In this document: positions 1 to 8,244 of the stretch, in pieces | How the letters are laid out: each line of letters opens with the position of its first letter | How positions within the stretch are numbered: the stretch's first letter is position 1 | Assembly (NCBI RefSeq): GCF_002385225.1 | Contig: NZ_DGDC01000052.1 | Span: 13,691 to 77,690, forward strand | Direction of reading: 5' to 3' | DNA length: 64,000 nucleotides | DNA from: Psychrobacter sp. UBA3962 | GTDB lineage: Bacteria > Pseudomonadota > Gammaproteobacteria > Pseudomonadales > Moraxellaceae | Notes under the pieces: generated by a model | The model's database searches: none | What the model was told of the DNA's origin: nothing | Seen by the model: only the letters and a program-made list of their open reading frames with translations | Translations under genes and position numbers: made by a program

Positions 1-1
1 G

Positions 2-1177
2 TTGCTTAACATTGAACAAGGGCGTAGTGTGACTTATAAGCGTGATCCTAACTATTGGGGCAGACAGCTTATGGTCAATAAAGGCCGATTTAACTTTGAC
101 TACATTAAATACCTGTACTACGGTAGTGATGAAATTGCATTAGAAGGATTTAAGGTAGGGCAGTATCACTTTCGCCAAGAAAGCTCTGCTAGGAAGTGGA
201 CAACCGCTTATGACTTTGGTGCTGCTAGAGCAGGGCTGATAAAAAAAGAAGCCATTGTTACCAAAAACCCTGTGATGATGCAGGCTTTGGTGATGAATCT
301 TCGAAAAGACATCTTCTCCGATATACGTGTGCGTCAAGCGATGACCGATGCGTTTGACTTTGAGCTAATGAACAAGACTTTGTTCTATGATCAATACGAG
401 CGTTTAGAAAGCTACTTTCATGGTTCAGAGTTGGCGGCTACCGGAGTACCAGATACAGAAGAATATGAGGTGTTAAAGCCTTTACTGCCAAAGCTTGAGC
501 CTATTCAAAGGCAGGCCACTGTGGCGAAGTGGCAGCTTGCTAAGTCAGATGGCAAAGGCTACCATCGGCAAGCTTTATTAAATGCCCGACAAAAACTGCT
601 ACAAGCCGGTTTTTATTATCAAGATATGAAGCTATATCAAGCCAATGGCAAGCCAGCTAGTTTTGAGATCTTAATTACTGACGATAAAATGAGCCGAGTA
701 CTTCTGCCTTATGTGAGAAATTTAAAGAAGCTAGGCTTTACGGTCTCAATTCGCCAAGTGGATACCTCTCAGTATTTAGAGCGCTTAAGACGATTTGACT
801 ATGACATGATAGTGGCCGGTTTCCCGCAAAGCACTTCGCCTGGCTCTGAACAAAGCTATATGTGGGGTAGTGCTGCAGCTGATGAGCAAGGTAACCAAAA
901 TTACAGTGGTATTAAAAACGAAGCCATTGATACAGTCATAGACAAGCTCATTAAGGCTGAGAATAGAGAAGAGATTGTGCTTTATACTAAGGTGTTGGAT
1001 CGCTTATTGCGGGCTGGCTATTATATGGTTCCTATGTATGGAACTACCAATACCCGAGTGGTCTATTGGGACAAGTATCGTCACCATAAAACGTTGCCAG
1101 ACAATGCTATAGGCATTGACTACTGGTGGGTAGATAAATCTGCAGAATCCATTGTTAATAAATATTTAAAACGATAA
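2..1177 (+). CDS. ABC transporter family 5 substrate-binding protein (YejA-like), C-terminal part
   Basis: The frame is open to the left edge, so the N-terminus and signal peptide lie outside the window; the TTG at base 2 is only the first visible codon. The 391 visible residues look like the C-terminal two thirds of a family 5 (oligopeptide/microcin C) periplasmic binding protein: a YKRDPNYWG motif near the start, then a segment with IRVRQAMTDAFDFE and a C-terminal lobe ending in a WWVDK motif. The two permeases lie downstream, separated by gloB, which supports a YejABE-type importer. The family is well recognised; peptide versus microcin-like substrate is inference. Confidence 0.85.
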   Translation: MLNIEQGRSVTYKRDPNYWGRQLMVNKGRFNFDYIKYLYYGSDEIALEGFKVGQYHFRQESSARKWTTAYDFGAARAGLIKKEAIVTKNPVMMQALVMNLRKDIFSDIRVRQAMTDAFDFELMNKTLFYDQYERLESYFHGSELAATGVPDTEEYEVLKPLLPKLEPIQRQATVAKWQLAKSDGKGYHRQALLNARQKLLQAGFYYQDMKLYQANGKPASFEILITDDKMSRVLLPYVRNLKKLGFTVSIRQVDTSQYLERLRRFDYDMIVAGFPQSTSPGSEQSYMWGSAAADEQGNQNYSGIKNEAIDTVIDKLIKAENREEIVLYTKVLDRLLRAGYYMVPMYGTTNTRVVYWDKYRHHKTLPDNAIGIDYWWVDKSAESIVNKYLKR

Positions 1178-1266
1178 TTTAAAGTATTAGCTAAGATACT
1201 TTGACATAAGAAGACACGACTTAGTCATATTAAAGAATAAATACACTTTAAATAATAGGAAGTTTC

Positions 1267-2046
1267 ATGAGCTTAATTATTACGCCTATACCCGCCTTTA
1301 ATGATAACTATATATGGGCGCTAGTAAATGATAAGAATAAGCAAGCCATCGTCATTGATCCAGGCCAGGCGGCCCCTGTTGCTGACTATTTACAGCAATA
1401 CCAACTTGAGTTGACCGCCATTTGGGTTACTCATCATCACGATGATCATATTGGTGGTATAGCAGAGCTACGTGAGATGTACCCTATGACGCATGTGGTA
1501 GCAGGATCTGATCATGGAGTGAGTCCAGACCAGATTGTCAAAGAAGGCAGCTCAGTAAGTGCTTGGGGGTACACAGCTCAAGTATGGGCAGTACCTGGGC
1601 ATACCGCCTCGCATTTGGCTTATGTATTGACCCATGAAGATGAGAAGCAAGTATTCTGTGGCGATACCTTATTTAGTGCAGGCTGTGGTCGGGTCTTTAC
1701 CGGTACTATTGAGCAATTATATGAAAGCTTTAAGCGGTTAAATAAATTGCCTAAAAATACTTTATTTTATCCAGCCCATGAATATACCGCCTCAAACTTA
1801 AGATTTGGCTTATCCATTGAGCCAGACAACCCAGTTATGCAACAAACTTTACAGCAAGTTGAGGCCCTTAATGAAGAGGGTAAGCCGTCGTTACCAGTGA
1901 CCTTAGAGCATGAAAGACAGGTTAACGTATTCTTGCGTAGTGAAGAGCTGACGGTTATTGATGGGGTGCAAAGACAGGTGGAGCTTGTAGACACAAAGCC
2001 ATTAACCGTGTTTAGTGCTTTAAGAGCCCTAAAAGATAACTTCTAA
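1267..2046 (+). CDS. gloB: Hydroxyacylglutathione hydrolase (glyoxalase II)
   Basis: This 259-residue metallo-beta-lactamase-fold enzyme should hydrolyse S-D-lactoylglutathione to D-lactate and glutathione in methylglyoxal detoxification. The metal-binding motif THHHDDHIGG lies at residues 55-64. GHTASH (111-116), the bridging aspartate in CGDTLF (133) and a later AHEYT histidine complete the usual set. The start is ATG with AGGAAG a few bases upstream. It sits on the same strand between the binding protein and the permeases of a peptide-type ABC transporter, so it is probably cotranscribed with them although no functional link is obvious. Confidence 0.93.
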   Translation: MSLIITPIPAFNDNYIWALVNDKNKQAIVIDPGQAAPVADYLQQYQLELTAIWVTHHHDDHIGGIAELREMYPMTHVVAGSDHGVSPDQIVKEGSSVSAWGYTAQVWAVPGHTASHLAYVLTHEDEKQVFCGDTLFSAGCGRVFTGTIEQLYESFKRLNKLPKNTLFYPAHEYTASNLRFGLSIEPDNPVMQQTLQQVEALNEEGKPSLPVTLEHERQVNVFLRSEELTVIDGVQRQVELVDTKPLTVFSALRALKDNF

Positions 2047-2102
2047 CTCAACGGATTAGATTGGAACTATCATGATAAGCAGTAATAAATAAGGATAGAG
2101 TC

Positions 2103-3173
2103 ATGGGTCGTTATATTTTAAAACGCTTATTGCTTATCATACCCACCTTATTCCTCATTCTTTTAACCAATTTTATATTGGTTCAAGCAGCACCAGGTGG
2201 CCCAGTTGAGCAGCAAATAGCCCAAATTGAGCTGGCCCAAAATAAGGGAGAAACCACTGGAGCTGCAATGGGAGGGGGCAGCATTCTTTCAGATGGGGCC
2301 TATAGAGGCTCAAGAGGACTGTCTGAGGAAATGGTAGAGGCCATTAAGGCACAATATGGCTTTGATAAGCCGGCCCCTGAACGCTTTTGGATTATGCTAA
2401 AGAACTATGCCGTGCTTGATTTTGGCACGTCATTCTTTAAGGGTAAGCCAGTTACCGAGCTAATCGTAGAAAAATTACCGGTCTCTATTTCTCTTGGTCT
2501 TTGGAGCACCCTGCTTATCTATCTTATCGCCATACCTTTGGGTATCTATAAAGCGATGCACCACGGCTCAGGGATTGATAAATTTACCGCGGTTATGTTA
2601 GCGGTTGGTCATGCCATTCCTATATTTGTGTTTGGTGTTATTTTATTGGTGCTATTTGCAGGGGGGAGTTACTGGCAGATTTTTCCCTTGCAGGGACTGG
2701 TTTCAGAGAATTTTGATCAGTTAAGTCCTCTGGCCAAAATTAAAGACTATTTTTGGCATTTGGCATTACCGCTGACGGCAAGCACCATTGGTGGCTTTGC
2801 AGCCCTTACTTATTTAACAAAATTTAGTTTCATCGAAGAGTTATCCAAACAATATGTGCTGACTGCACGGGCCAAGGGTTTAAGTAACCGCCAGGTGCTG
2901 TATGGTCATGTCTTTAGAAATGCGATGCTTATTGTTATTGCGGGTATTCCTGCCGCCATTGTCAGTATATTTTTTACTGGAAATTTCTTAATCGAGATTA
3001 TATTTAAGCTTGATGGCTTAGGCTTACTTGGCTTTGAGGCCATTGTACAGCGAGACTATCCAGTGATATTTGGTACCTTATTCATCTTCACCTTGGTGGG
3101 TCTGTTATTACAGCTTATTAGTGACATAAGCTATCATCTCATTGACCCACGTATTGACTTCGAGGGACGCTAA
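2103..3173 (+). CDS. yejB: Peptide/microcin C-type ABC transporter permease (YejB-like)
   Basis: A 356-residue inner-membrane permease of the binding-protein-dependent family. The N-terminal membrane segment (about 9-30) is followed by a periplasmic loop containing the family's PGGPVEQ motif. Further membrane spans run from about 120 to the end. The cytoplasmic EAA-like loop (LTARAKGLSNRQVLYGHVFRNA) docks the ATPase. The Gly-rich insert at about 55-65 is typical of the YejB branch rather than of DppB/OppB. It ends one base before the second permease. No ATPase gene is visible nearby. Confidence 0.85.
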   Translation: MGRYILKRLLLIIPTLFLILLTNFILVQAAPGGPVEQQIAQIELAQNKGETTGAAMGGGSILSDGAYRGSRGLSEEMVEAIKAQYGFDKPAPERFWIMLKNYAVLDFGTSFFKGKPVTELIVEKLPVSISLGLWSTLLIYLIAIPLGIYKAMHHGSGIDKFTAVMLAVGHAIPIFVFGVILLVLFAGGSYWQIFPLQGLVSENFDQLSPLAKIKDYFWHLALPLTASTIGGFAALTYLTKFSFIEELSKQYVLTARAKGLSNRQVLYGHVFRNAMLIVIAGIPAAIVSIFFTGNFLIEIIFKLDGLGLLGFEAIVQRDYPVIFGTLFIFTLVGLLLQLISDISYHLIDPRIDFEGR

Positions 3174-3174
3174 G

Positions 3175-4206
3175 ATGAGTAAAGATAACCCTTTGCTTAA
3201 TCCAATATGGCAGGCAAGACTCAATCGTTTTAAACAAAATAGACTCGGAGTGGTGGCTCTGCTGTTATTTTGTCTCATCTCTTTAGTCTGTTTGGGCGCT
3301 AATTTCGTCGCCAATGACAAGCCTTTATTGGTTAAATATGAGGACGATTTATATTTCCCAGTAGTTAAGGCTTATCCAGAAACCGCATTTGGCGGAGTAT
3401 TTGAGACAGAAGCGGACTATAAAGATCCAGCAGTAAAACAGCTAATTGAACAAAAAGGCTTTATGATCATGCCACTCATTGAGTTTGCGGATCAGACGGC
3501 CAGTGTTGAGCTAGAGAAACCTTATCCGGCACCGCCTAATGCCAATAATTGGTTAGGAACTGATGATACGGGTAGGGATGTATTGGCTCGAATTCTATAT
3601 GGAATGCGGATCTCTTTAATTTTTGGCTTGGCTTTGACCTTAGCGGGATCATTAATAGGGATTATCATTGGTGCGGTGCAAGGCTATTATGGCGGATGGC
3701 CGGATCTGATTGGCCAACGCTTTATGGAGGTGTGGGCAGGGTTACCTCAGCTGTTTATGATCATTATTTTGGTCAGCTTATTTAACCCCAGTGTTTGGGT
3801 ACTATTTGCTTTAATGCTGCTATTTGGTTGGATGAGTTTGGTAGGCTTAGTTCGTGCAGAGTTTTTAAGGGCACGTAATTTTGATTATGTTAGAGCAGCC
3901 CGCAATTTAGGGGCCTCTGATAGCCAAATTATGCTGCGTCATATTCTTCCAAATGCTTTGGCTTCAAGTCTGTCTCAGCTGCCTTTTATATTAACTGCCA
4001 ATATTGTGGCCTTAACCTCACTGGACTTCTTGGGCTATGGATTGCCGCCAGGCTCTCCTTCGTTAGGGGAGCTAATGAACCAAGGTAAAGATAATCTAGA
4101 TGCTCCATGGTTGGCTTTATCTGCCTTTTTTAGCTTAACCGTCGTGTTGTCATTACTGATATTCGTGGGAGAAGCGCTAAGAGATGCCTTTGATCCAAGA
4201 CGCTAG
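3175..4206 (+). CDS. yejE: Peptide/microcin C-type ABC transporter permease (YejE-like)
   Basis: The second permease, 343 residues from the ATG at 3175. An upstream in-frame codon at 3142 would overlap yejB by 32 bases. The 3175 ATG follows the yejB stop by one base and has GAGGGA upstream, so it is preferred. An N-terminal span (about 25-45) precedes a periplasmic region and a core of about five spans from residue 140. The WLGTDDTGRDVLARILYG motif is characteristic of DppC/OppC/YejE permeases, and the EAA loop (VRAARNLGASDSQIMLRHILPNA) is intact. It pairs with YejB to form the channel. A strong terminator follows at once. Confidence 0.87.
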   Translation: MSKDNPLLNPIWQARLNRFKQNRLGVVALLLFCLISLVCLGANFVANDKPLLVKYEDDLYFPVVKAYPETAFGGVFETEADYKDPAVKQLIEQKGFMIMPLIEFADQTASVELEKPYPAPPNANNWLGTDDTGRDVLARILYGMRISLIFGLALTLAGSLIGIIIGAVQGYYGGWPDLIGQRFMEVWAGLPQLFMIIILVSLFNPSVWVLFALMLLFGWMSLVGLVRAEFLRARNFDYVRAARNLGASDSQIMLRHILPNALASSLSQLPFILTANIVALTSLDFLGYGLPPGSPSLGELMNQGKDNLDAPWLALSAFFSLTVVLSLLIFVGEALRDAFDPRR

Positions 4207-4242
4207 CTTGTAGTTATAACTTTTCGAGAAATACCGCATAAT

Positions 4243-4275
4243 AAAAAAGGTTCTTACTTAATAAGAACCTTTTTT
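4243..4275. terminator. Bidirectional Rho-independent terminator
   Basis: An inverted repeat AAGGTTCTTA / TAAGAACCTT is flanked by A and T runs on its two sides. It can therefore end both the transporter operon from the left and the convergent lipoprotein gene from the right. Confidence 0.85.
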
Positions 4276-4304
4276 GTAGACGGGTCTAGAGCTTGCCTAA
4301 TAGC

Positions 4305-4688
4305 TTACTGACAACGGAAGCTGATATTATACTCATAGTCGTCATCGCGTGATAAGTTGGGTTTACCTGTGCCTAGCACTACGCCTGCAATTGCGCCTGC
4401 TTGATCAATCATGCGACCTGTTCTTTGGTCAAACAAGCCATTGTATTTGACTTCATCTTTGACAATGACTGCCTGACGCATACCGCAAGTCTTTTTGGCA
4501 CTAGCCAAAGCATTTTCTTGAGCCTGAACTTTAGTTTTGCCAACACCTGTGGTTTCAAAGGTAGAGTCTGCGCGCTGAATAACAGGGGCAGTGGGGGTAG
4601 ATTGACAAGCGCTTAAGCCAATTGCAGCCGATGCAAGGAAGCCTAAAGTGGTGAGTTTTGTCATTTTTTGCCAAGCTAGTGTGGTCAT
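4305..4688 (-). CDS. Small lipoprotein of unknown function
   Basis: About 127 residues from the ATG at 4688, which has GAGG upstream; a TTG four codons earlier (4700) is less likely. A hydrophobic stretch ends in a lipobox, LSAC, so the protein should be a lipid-anchored envelope protein. The mature part begins with a Gln/Thr/Pro linker. It then has a conserved-looking Ala/Lys region (VQAQENALASAKKTC) and two cysteines, including one near the C-terminus (FRCQ), that could form a disulfide. I do not recognise a named family. It is a stand-alone gene convergent with the transporter operon. Confidence 0.7.
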   Translation of the reverse strand: MTTLAWQKMTKLTTLGFLASAAIGLSACQSTPTAPVIQRADSTFETTGVGKTKVQAQENALASAKKTCGMRQAVIVKDEVKYNGLFDQRTGRMIDQAGAIAGVVLGTGKPNLSRDDDYEYNISFRCQ

Positions 4689-4700
4689 AAGAGGCCTCAA

Positions 4701-5122
4701 AATAATTAAAAGGAATTATAAACTAAGGGAAGCTAAGTAAATAAATATAAGTAACAAGCAAAGCTAAATCCAGGGTCTAAAATTAGGACCATCAAATAAT
4801 AAGCAATACAGTTGTCATGGTAGTATAGGAGAGTATACTTTCGCAATTATTGAGCGTTCATTGTTTAGTGTAGAGCTTATTGCTTCTGTATTACAACTAC
4901 AATAATATCAGCTAGCACTTATTATAGACTAACTAGCATTTATTAGAGGCTAAGTAAAGCATAAGTTGGCTTAGGCCTCCTATGCATTGTCTGCTACATT
5001 AACACAGCCTTACCCACTTATAAGGTGGTTTTTGCTATCATGGGGTCACTTGGGATATATAACCCTTGCTATAATTTTGGCAATAACTAATAAACACTAT
5101 ATAAAAGATAAAGATTTTGACT
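4701..5122. other. Intergenic region, about 420 bp, with two 21-bp direct repeats
   Basis: AT-rich spacer between divergent genes (lipoprotein leftwards, hydrolase rightwards), so it must hold both promoters. No open frame of substance or RNA gene was recognised. Its one clear structure is a pair of adjacent 21-bp direct repeats at 4912-4932 and 4933-4953, each opening with CTAGCA and closing with CTAA, about 18 of 21 positions alike. Confidence 0.5.
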
Positions 5123-5788
5123 ATGAAAACCAAAACTGAAGAGTTTTTGATTGATGGACCTGCAGGAAAACTTGAAGTAGAAGCGCTATGGCAGAATGAG
5201 GATCCTAGGGACCCTAACACCAAAAAAGTGGCTTTATTATGTCATCCTAACCCTTTATTTGATGGTACTATGAAGAATAAAGTGGTGACCACCATGTTTA
5301 ACTTTGCCCGTGATGAGGGTATGCATGTGGTGCGTTTTAACTTTCGTGGGGCAGGCAAGTCGACCGGTGAGCACGATTATGCGGTAGGTGAAATTGAAGA
5401 TGCTATGACAGTATTACAGTGGATTAGCGATCACACCTCAGCAAATCAGCTATGGCTAGGAGGGTTTTCCTTTGGCGGTTATATTACTGCGAGGGTTGCT
5501 GAGCAGTTATTAGTTACGCCCCATATTTGGGGGTTGACTGAGATGGAGCTAACAAAGGTAGTATTAATGGCGCCTTCTGTTGAAAACAATGATGCTTCGG
5601 ATGTTATGTTGCCGACCCAAAAAACCATTCAAATCTATGGCGATGCCGATACCGTGATTAAGCCTGAGCTTATGAAAAAATTTGCTGAAGACAAACAAAT
5701 CGCCAGTTATGTGCTTGAAGGTGCAGGCCACTTCTTTCATGGTCGTTTAACTGAAATTAGAACTTTATTAGAGCAACACGCAGTATAA
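5123..5788 (+). CDS. Alpha/beta hydrolase (COG2945-like)
   Basis: About 221 residues from the ATG at 5123; a TTG two codons upstream is less likely. The fold shows an N-terminal strand region with the CHPNPLFDGTMKNK motif typical of this small-hydrolase group. The nucleophile elbow GGFSFGG carries the Ser near 116. A YGDADTVI acid site and a GAGHFFHG histidine complete the triad. It lacks a signal peptide, so it is cytoplasmic. The substrate is unknown; relatives are usually annotated only as hydrolases. It precedes zapE by 88 bases and may share its transcript. Confidence 0.82.
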   Translation: MKTKTEEFLIDGPAGKLEVEALWQNEDPRDPNTKKVALLCHPNPLFDGTMKNKVVTTMFNFARDEGMHVVRFNFRGAGKSTGEHDYAVGEIEDAMTVLQWISDHTSANQLWLGGFSFGGYITARVAEQLLVTPHIWGLTEMELTKVVLMAPSVENNDASDVMLPTQKTIQIYGDADTVIKPELMKKFAEDKQIASYVLEGAGHFFHGRLTEIRTLLEQHAV

Positions 5789-5876
5789 GCCATAAGTATG
5801 CCAGCGAGATGGAAAACGCTTGAGTGGCTAAAATTAGTTTTTTATTCCTTGATGAGATAAGAGCGATAGTTGAAAT

Positions 5877-7013
5877 ATGAATATGACCCCATTACAAAGG
5901 TACCAAGCTGCGATAGCTACTGATGAGTTTAATCATGATCCTATTCAGGAACAGGCGATGACCTATCTTGATGGGGTTTATCATCAACTGATAGAGAACT
6001 CCAAAGAGAAAAAAAGTTTTTTTGGCCTGTTTAAATCGCAACCTGTTCCGCCCAAAGGGCTTTACATGTGGGGCGGTGTAGGTCGAGGCAAAACTTGGAT
6101 GATGGATATGTTCTTTGAGTCTGTGCCCCTACAGCGCAAAATGCGGATGCATTTCCATCACTTTATGCAGCGGGTTCACAAAGAGCTAAATAAACTTCAA
6201 GGCAGTAGTGACCCCTTAGAGAAAGTGGCAGATATCATCCATGATGAGGCGGTACTAATTTGCTTCGATGAATTCTTTGTTTCCAACGTCTCCGATGCCA
6301 TGATCTTAGGGGATTTATTTACTATGCTGTTTAAGCGTGGTATTACCTTAGTTGCCACCTCAAATATTGAGCCATCCGGTTTATATAAAGATGGACTGCA
6401 TAGAGATCGCTTCATGCCAGCGGTAGCGGAGCTTGAGAAGCACACCACTGTAATGAATATCGACTCAGGTATTGATTACCGCTTACGCTTACTGCAGCAA
6501 GCTGAGCTATATAAATACCCGTTAACCAAAGAAAATAGTCACTGGTTGGCCAACCGTTTTGTGTCATTGGCCAATAATCAAAAGATATCAAAAGAGCCCA
6601 TTATTATTAATGGGCGTGAAATTAAGATTAACGCTCGCACCAAGACCGTCTTGTATTGTGATTTCAGACAGCTGTGTATGGAGCCAAGATCTGCCAATGA
6701 TTTTATTGAGATCTCCAATAACTTTACTACAGTATTAGTAGATAACGTTCCTGAGCTAACGGATGTGCTGCGAGATCCTACGCGTCGTTTCATTTACTTA
6801 GTAGATGAGTTTTATGATCGCCGTGTGAAACTACTAATTAGAGCAGAGCAGTCTATCTTGGAATTATATCAAGGTGAAAAGCTGGCCTTTGAAATTGAAC
6901 GGACCCGCTCACGTCTGCTTGAAATGCAGTCGGAAGATTATTTAAAGCTTGAGCATCGTTTAGATGTAGATAGCTCACAAGCCACATTGGACGATGATGA
7001 GTTGGTTGGCTAG
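5877..7013 (+). CDS. zapE: Cell division protein ZapE (AFG1-like ATPase)
   Basis: A 378-residue P-loop ATPase of the AFG1/YhcM family, which binds FtsZ and destabilises Z-ring bundles. The Walker A motif GGVGRGKT lies at 66-73, and Walker B (LICFDEF) has D131 and E132. A sensor-like TSN motif follows at about 160, and the C-terminal RFIYLVDEFYDRRVKL block is highly typical. The length matches the family. The first ATG (5877) has another ATG two codons later, and the ribosome site is weak for both. A hairpin terminator lies downstream. Confidence 0.92.
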   Translation: MNMTPLQRYQAAIATDEFNHDPIQEQAMTYLDGVYHQLIENSKEKKSFFGLFKSQPVPPKGLYMWGGVGRGKTWMMDMFFESVPLQRKMRMHFHHFMQRVHKELNKLQGSSDPLEKVADIIHDEAVLICFDEFFVSNVSDAMILGDLFTMLFKRGITLVATSNIEPSGLYKDGLHRDRFMPAVAELEKHTTVMNIDSGIDYRLRLLQQAELYKYPLTKENSHWLANRFVSLANNQKISKEPIIINGREIKINARTKTVLYCDFRQLCMEPRSANDFIEISNNFTTVLVDNVPELTDVLRDPTRRFIYLVDEFYDRRVKLLIRAEQSILELYQGEKLAFEIERTRSRLLEMQSEDYLKLEHRLDVDSSQATLDDDELVG

Positions 7014-7076
7014 TTAGCGATTGAAATCTGGTTTAGTTAATATCAGCTTTTTAAAGGCTTAAATATAAAAAACTAT

Positions 7077-7127
7077 AAAGGCTTATAAATAGAGGGTTAT
7101 TAATTCTCTGTTTATAAGCCTTTTTTT
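7077..7127 (+). terminator. Rho-independent terminator after zapE
   Basis: AAAGGCTTATAAA pairs with TTTATAAGCCTTT around an AGAGGG...CTCT inner arm, followed by a run of seven T. The flanking A tract means it may also act on the convergent gene at 7178-7720. Confidence 0.85.
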
Positions 7128-7177
7128 AGTTTTTAAAATTATTAGGTTTCAAATGCAGATGACAGCTGAGCTAGGCA

Positions 7178-7720
7178 TTAATGAACAATGGTATTAAAGG
7201 CCACGCTCACTGACTTACGTGGCGGAATATACTTAATGTCCCAGCGCAGAGATTTATATTCAGAATAAGGTACTTCTACCAGCTTCCCATCAACCATACG
7301 CATTAAGGGTAGGTCACGGTAATTGTAGTTATCAAGCGAAGCTTGGGCGCTAGGAGGATAAGCCTCTCCAGTAAATTCTGTATTGGCTGGAATAGGGAGG
7401 GTTACCGTGGTGTTTTGAATCGCAGTATTTAAAGTATTGCTATAGGTAGCTTTATACTGGATTAGAGTACCAATTTTGGCTGTATTTACAGGGATATATA
7501 CCTTTTCGCCCTGATTATTAGTCACGACTTTGCTAGCACTAAGCCTCATTTTCAGAGCGTCATTGGCTTGGGCGGGGGCTGCTGTCAGGGCAAGTAAAAT
7601 ACCAGATAAGACAGCCGCAAGATAAACATTACTGTACTTCAAAAAAGACTTGGATAATATAGGCTTCCAAAAACGAGAAGGCTTGCTATAAAACACGGCT
7701 CCTGAAATAACTGCGATCAA
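7178..7720 (-). CDS. Exported protein of unknown function, possible DUF11-like domain
   Basis: 180 residues starting at a TTG (7720) that is backed by AAGGAG six bases upstream; no ATG occurs before the mature part. Residues 1-30 are basic, and a hydrophobic segment about 33-50 ends in APAQAN, a good signal-peptidase I site. The mature 125 residues look like one immunoglobulin-like repeat: IGTLIQYKATYSNT, then TVTLPIPANTEF, then a C-terminal WDIKYIPP strand. This resembles DUF11-type surface repeats. The binding role is unknown. A hairpin sits directly upstream of its ribosome site. Confidence 0.7.
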   Translation of the reverse strand: MIAVISGAVFYSKPSRFWKPILSKSFLKYSNVYLAAVLSGILLALTAAPAQANDALKMRLSASKVVTNNQGEKVYIPVNTAKIGTLIQYKATYSNTLNTAIQNTTVTLPIPANTEFTGEAYPPSAQASLDNYNYRDLPLMRMVDGKLVEVPYSEYKSLRWDIKYIPPRKSVSVAFNTIVH

Positions 7721-8244
7721 GATGAACTCCTTTATGAGACTATGCCACTTAGGGTGGTAGCGAGTCTCTTATGCTTTAGTTGTTATAGTTAATATCAACA
7801 CAAACCATTTATAACTATAAAAAACTTTAATTTAAGTCTTTAGACGATGATCTCAAATTTACGATTTGAGCATCGATCAATTGGAAAAAAGTGTTAAAAA
7901 TAAAAGTGCTAAAGCTGGGTAAAAATCTCACCCAATTGCTTATTTAATTAATAAGCCAAAATAGAAAAGAGTTAATGCCTTATCTATAATTTTATTACAA
8001 TTGTTAAGTTAAAGCGAGATGTATTCATCGCCATAGCCTACTTATTTAACCCAGTTATAGCAATATTTTAAGTCAGCTAATAGATAAGCCCTGATTATCT
8101 CAAAAATGTATAATAATTATTTATTTAATAAATACAGTTACAAAAACCATTTAGTTTAAGGGATAGGTAAGCTCGCTAAATACGTTTATACTAATGGGCG
8201 ATACAAGTGTTTACTCGAACTAATAAGAAAATTAGGGATTACTT
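7721..8244. other. Intergenic region, about 520 bp, upstream of aceE
   Basis: AT-rich divergent spacer that must carry promoters for the exported-protein gene and for aceE. The only discrete structure is a hairpin near the left end (7736-7768). I saw no convincing open frame and no known riboswitch. The long leader before aceE may hold regulation of the pyruvate dehydrogenase operon, but I could not recognise an operator. Confidence 0.4.
7736..7768 (-). promoter_or_regulatory. Leader hairpin upstream of the exported-protein gene
   Basis: GAGACT (7736-7741) pairs with AGTCTC (7763-7768), and CCAC pairs with GTGG inside. In the leftward transcript the stem ends three to four bases before the AAGGAG ribosome site of the TTG-started gene. 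It could influence translation. It has no T run, so it is not a standard terminator. Confidence 0.35.
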
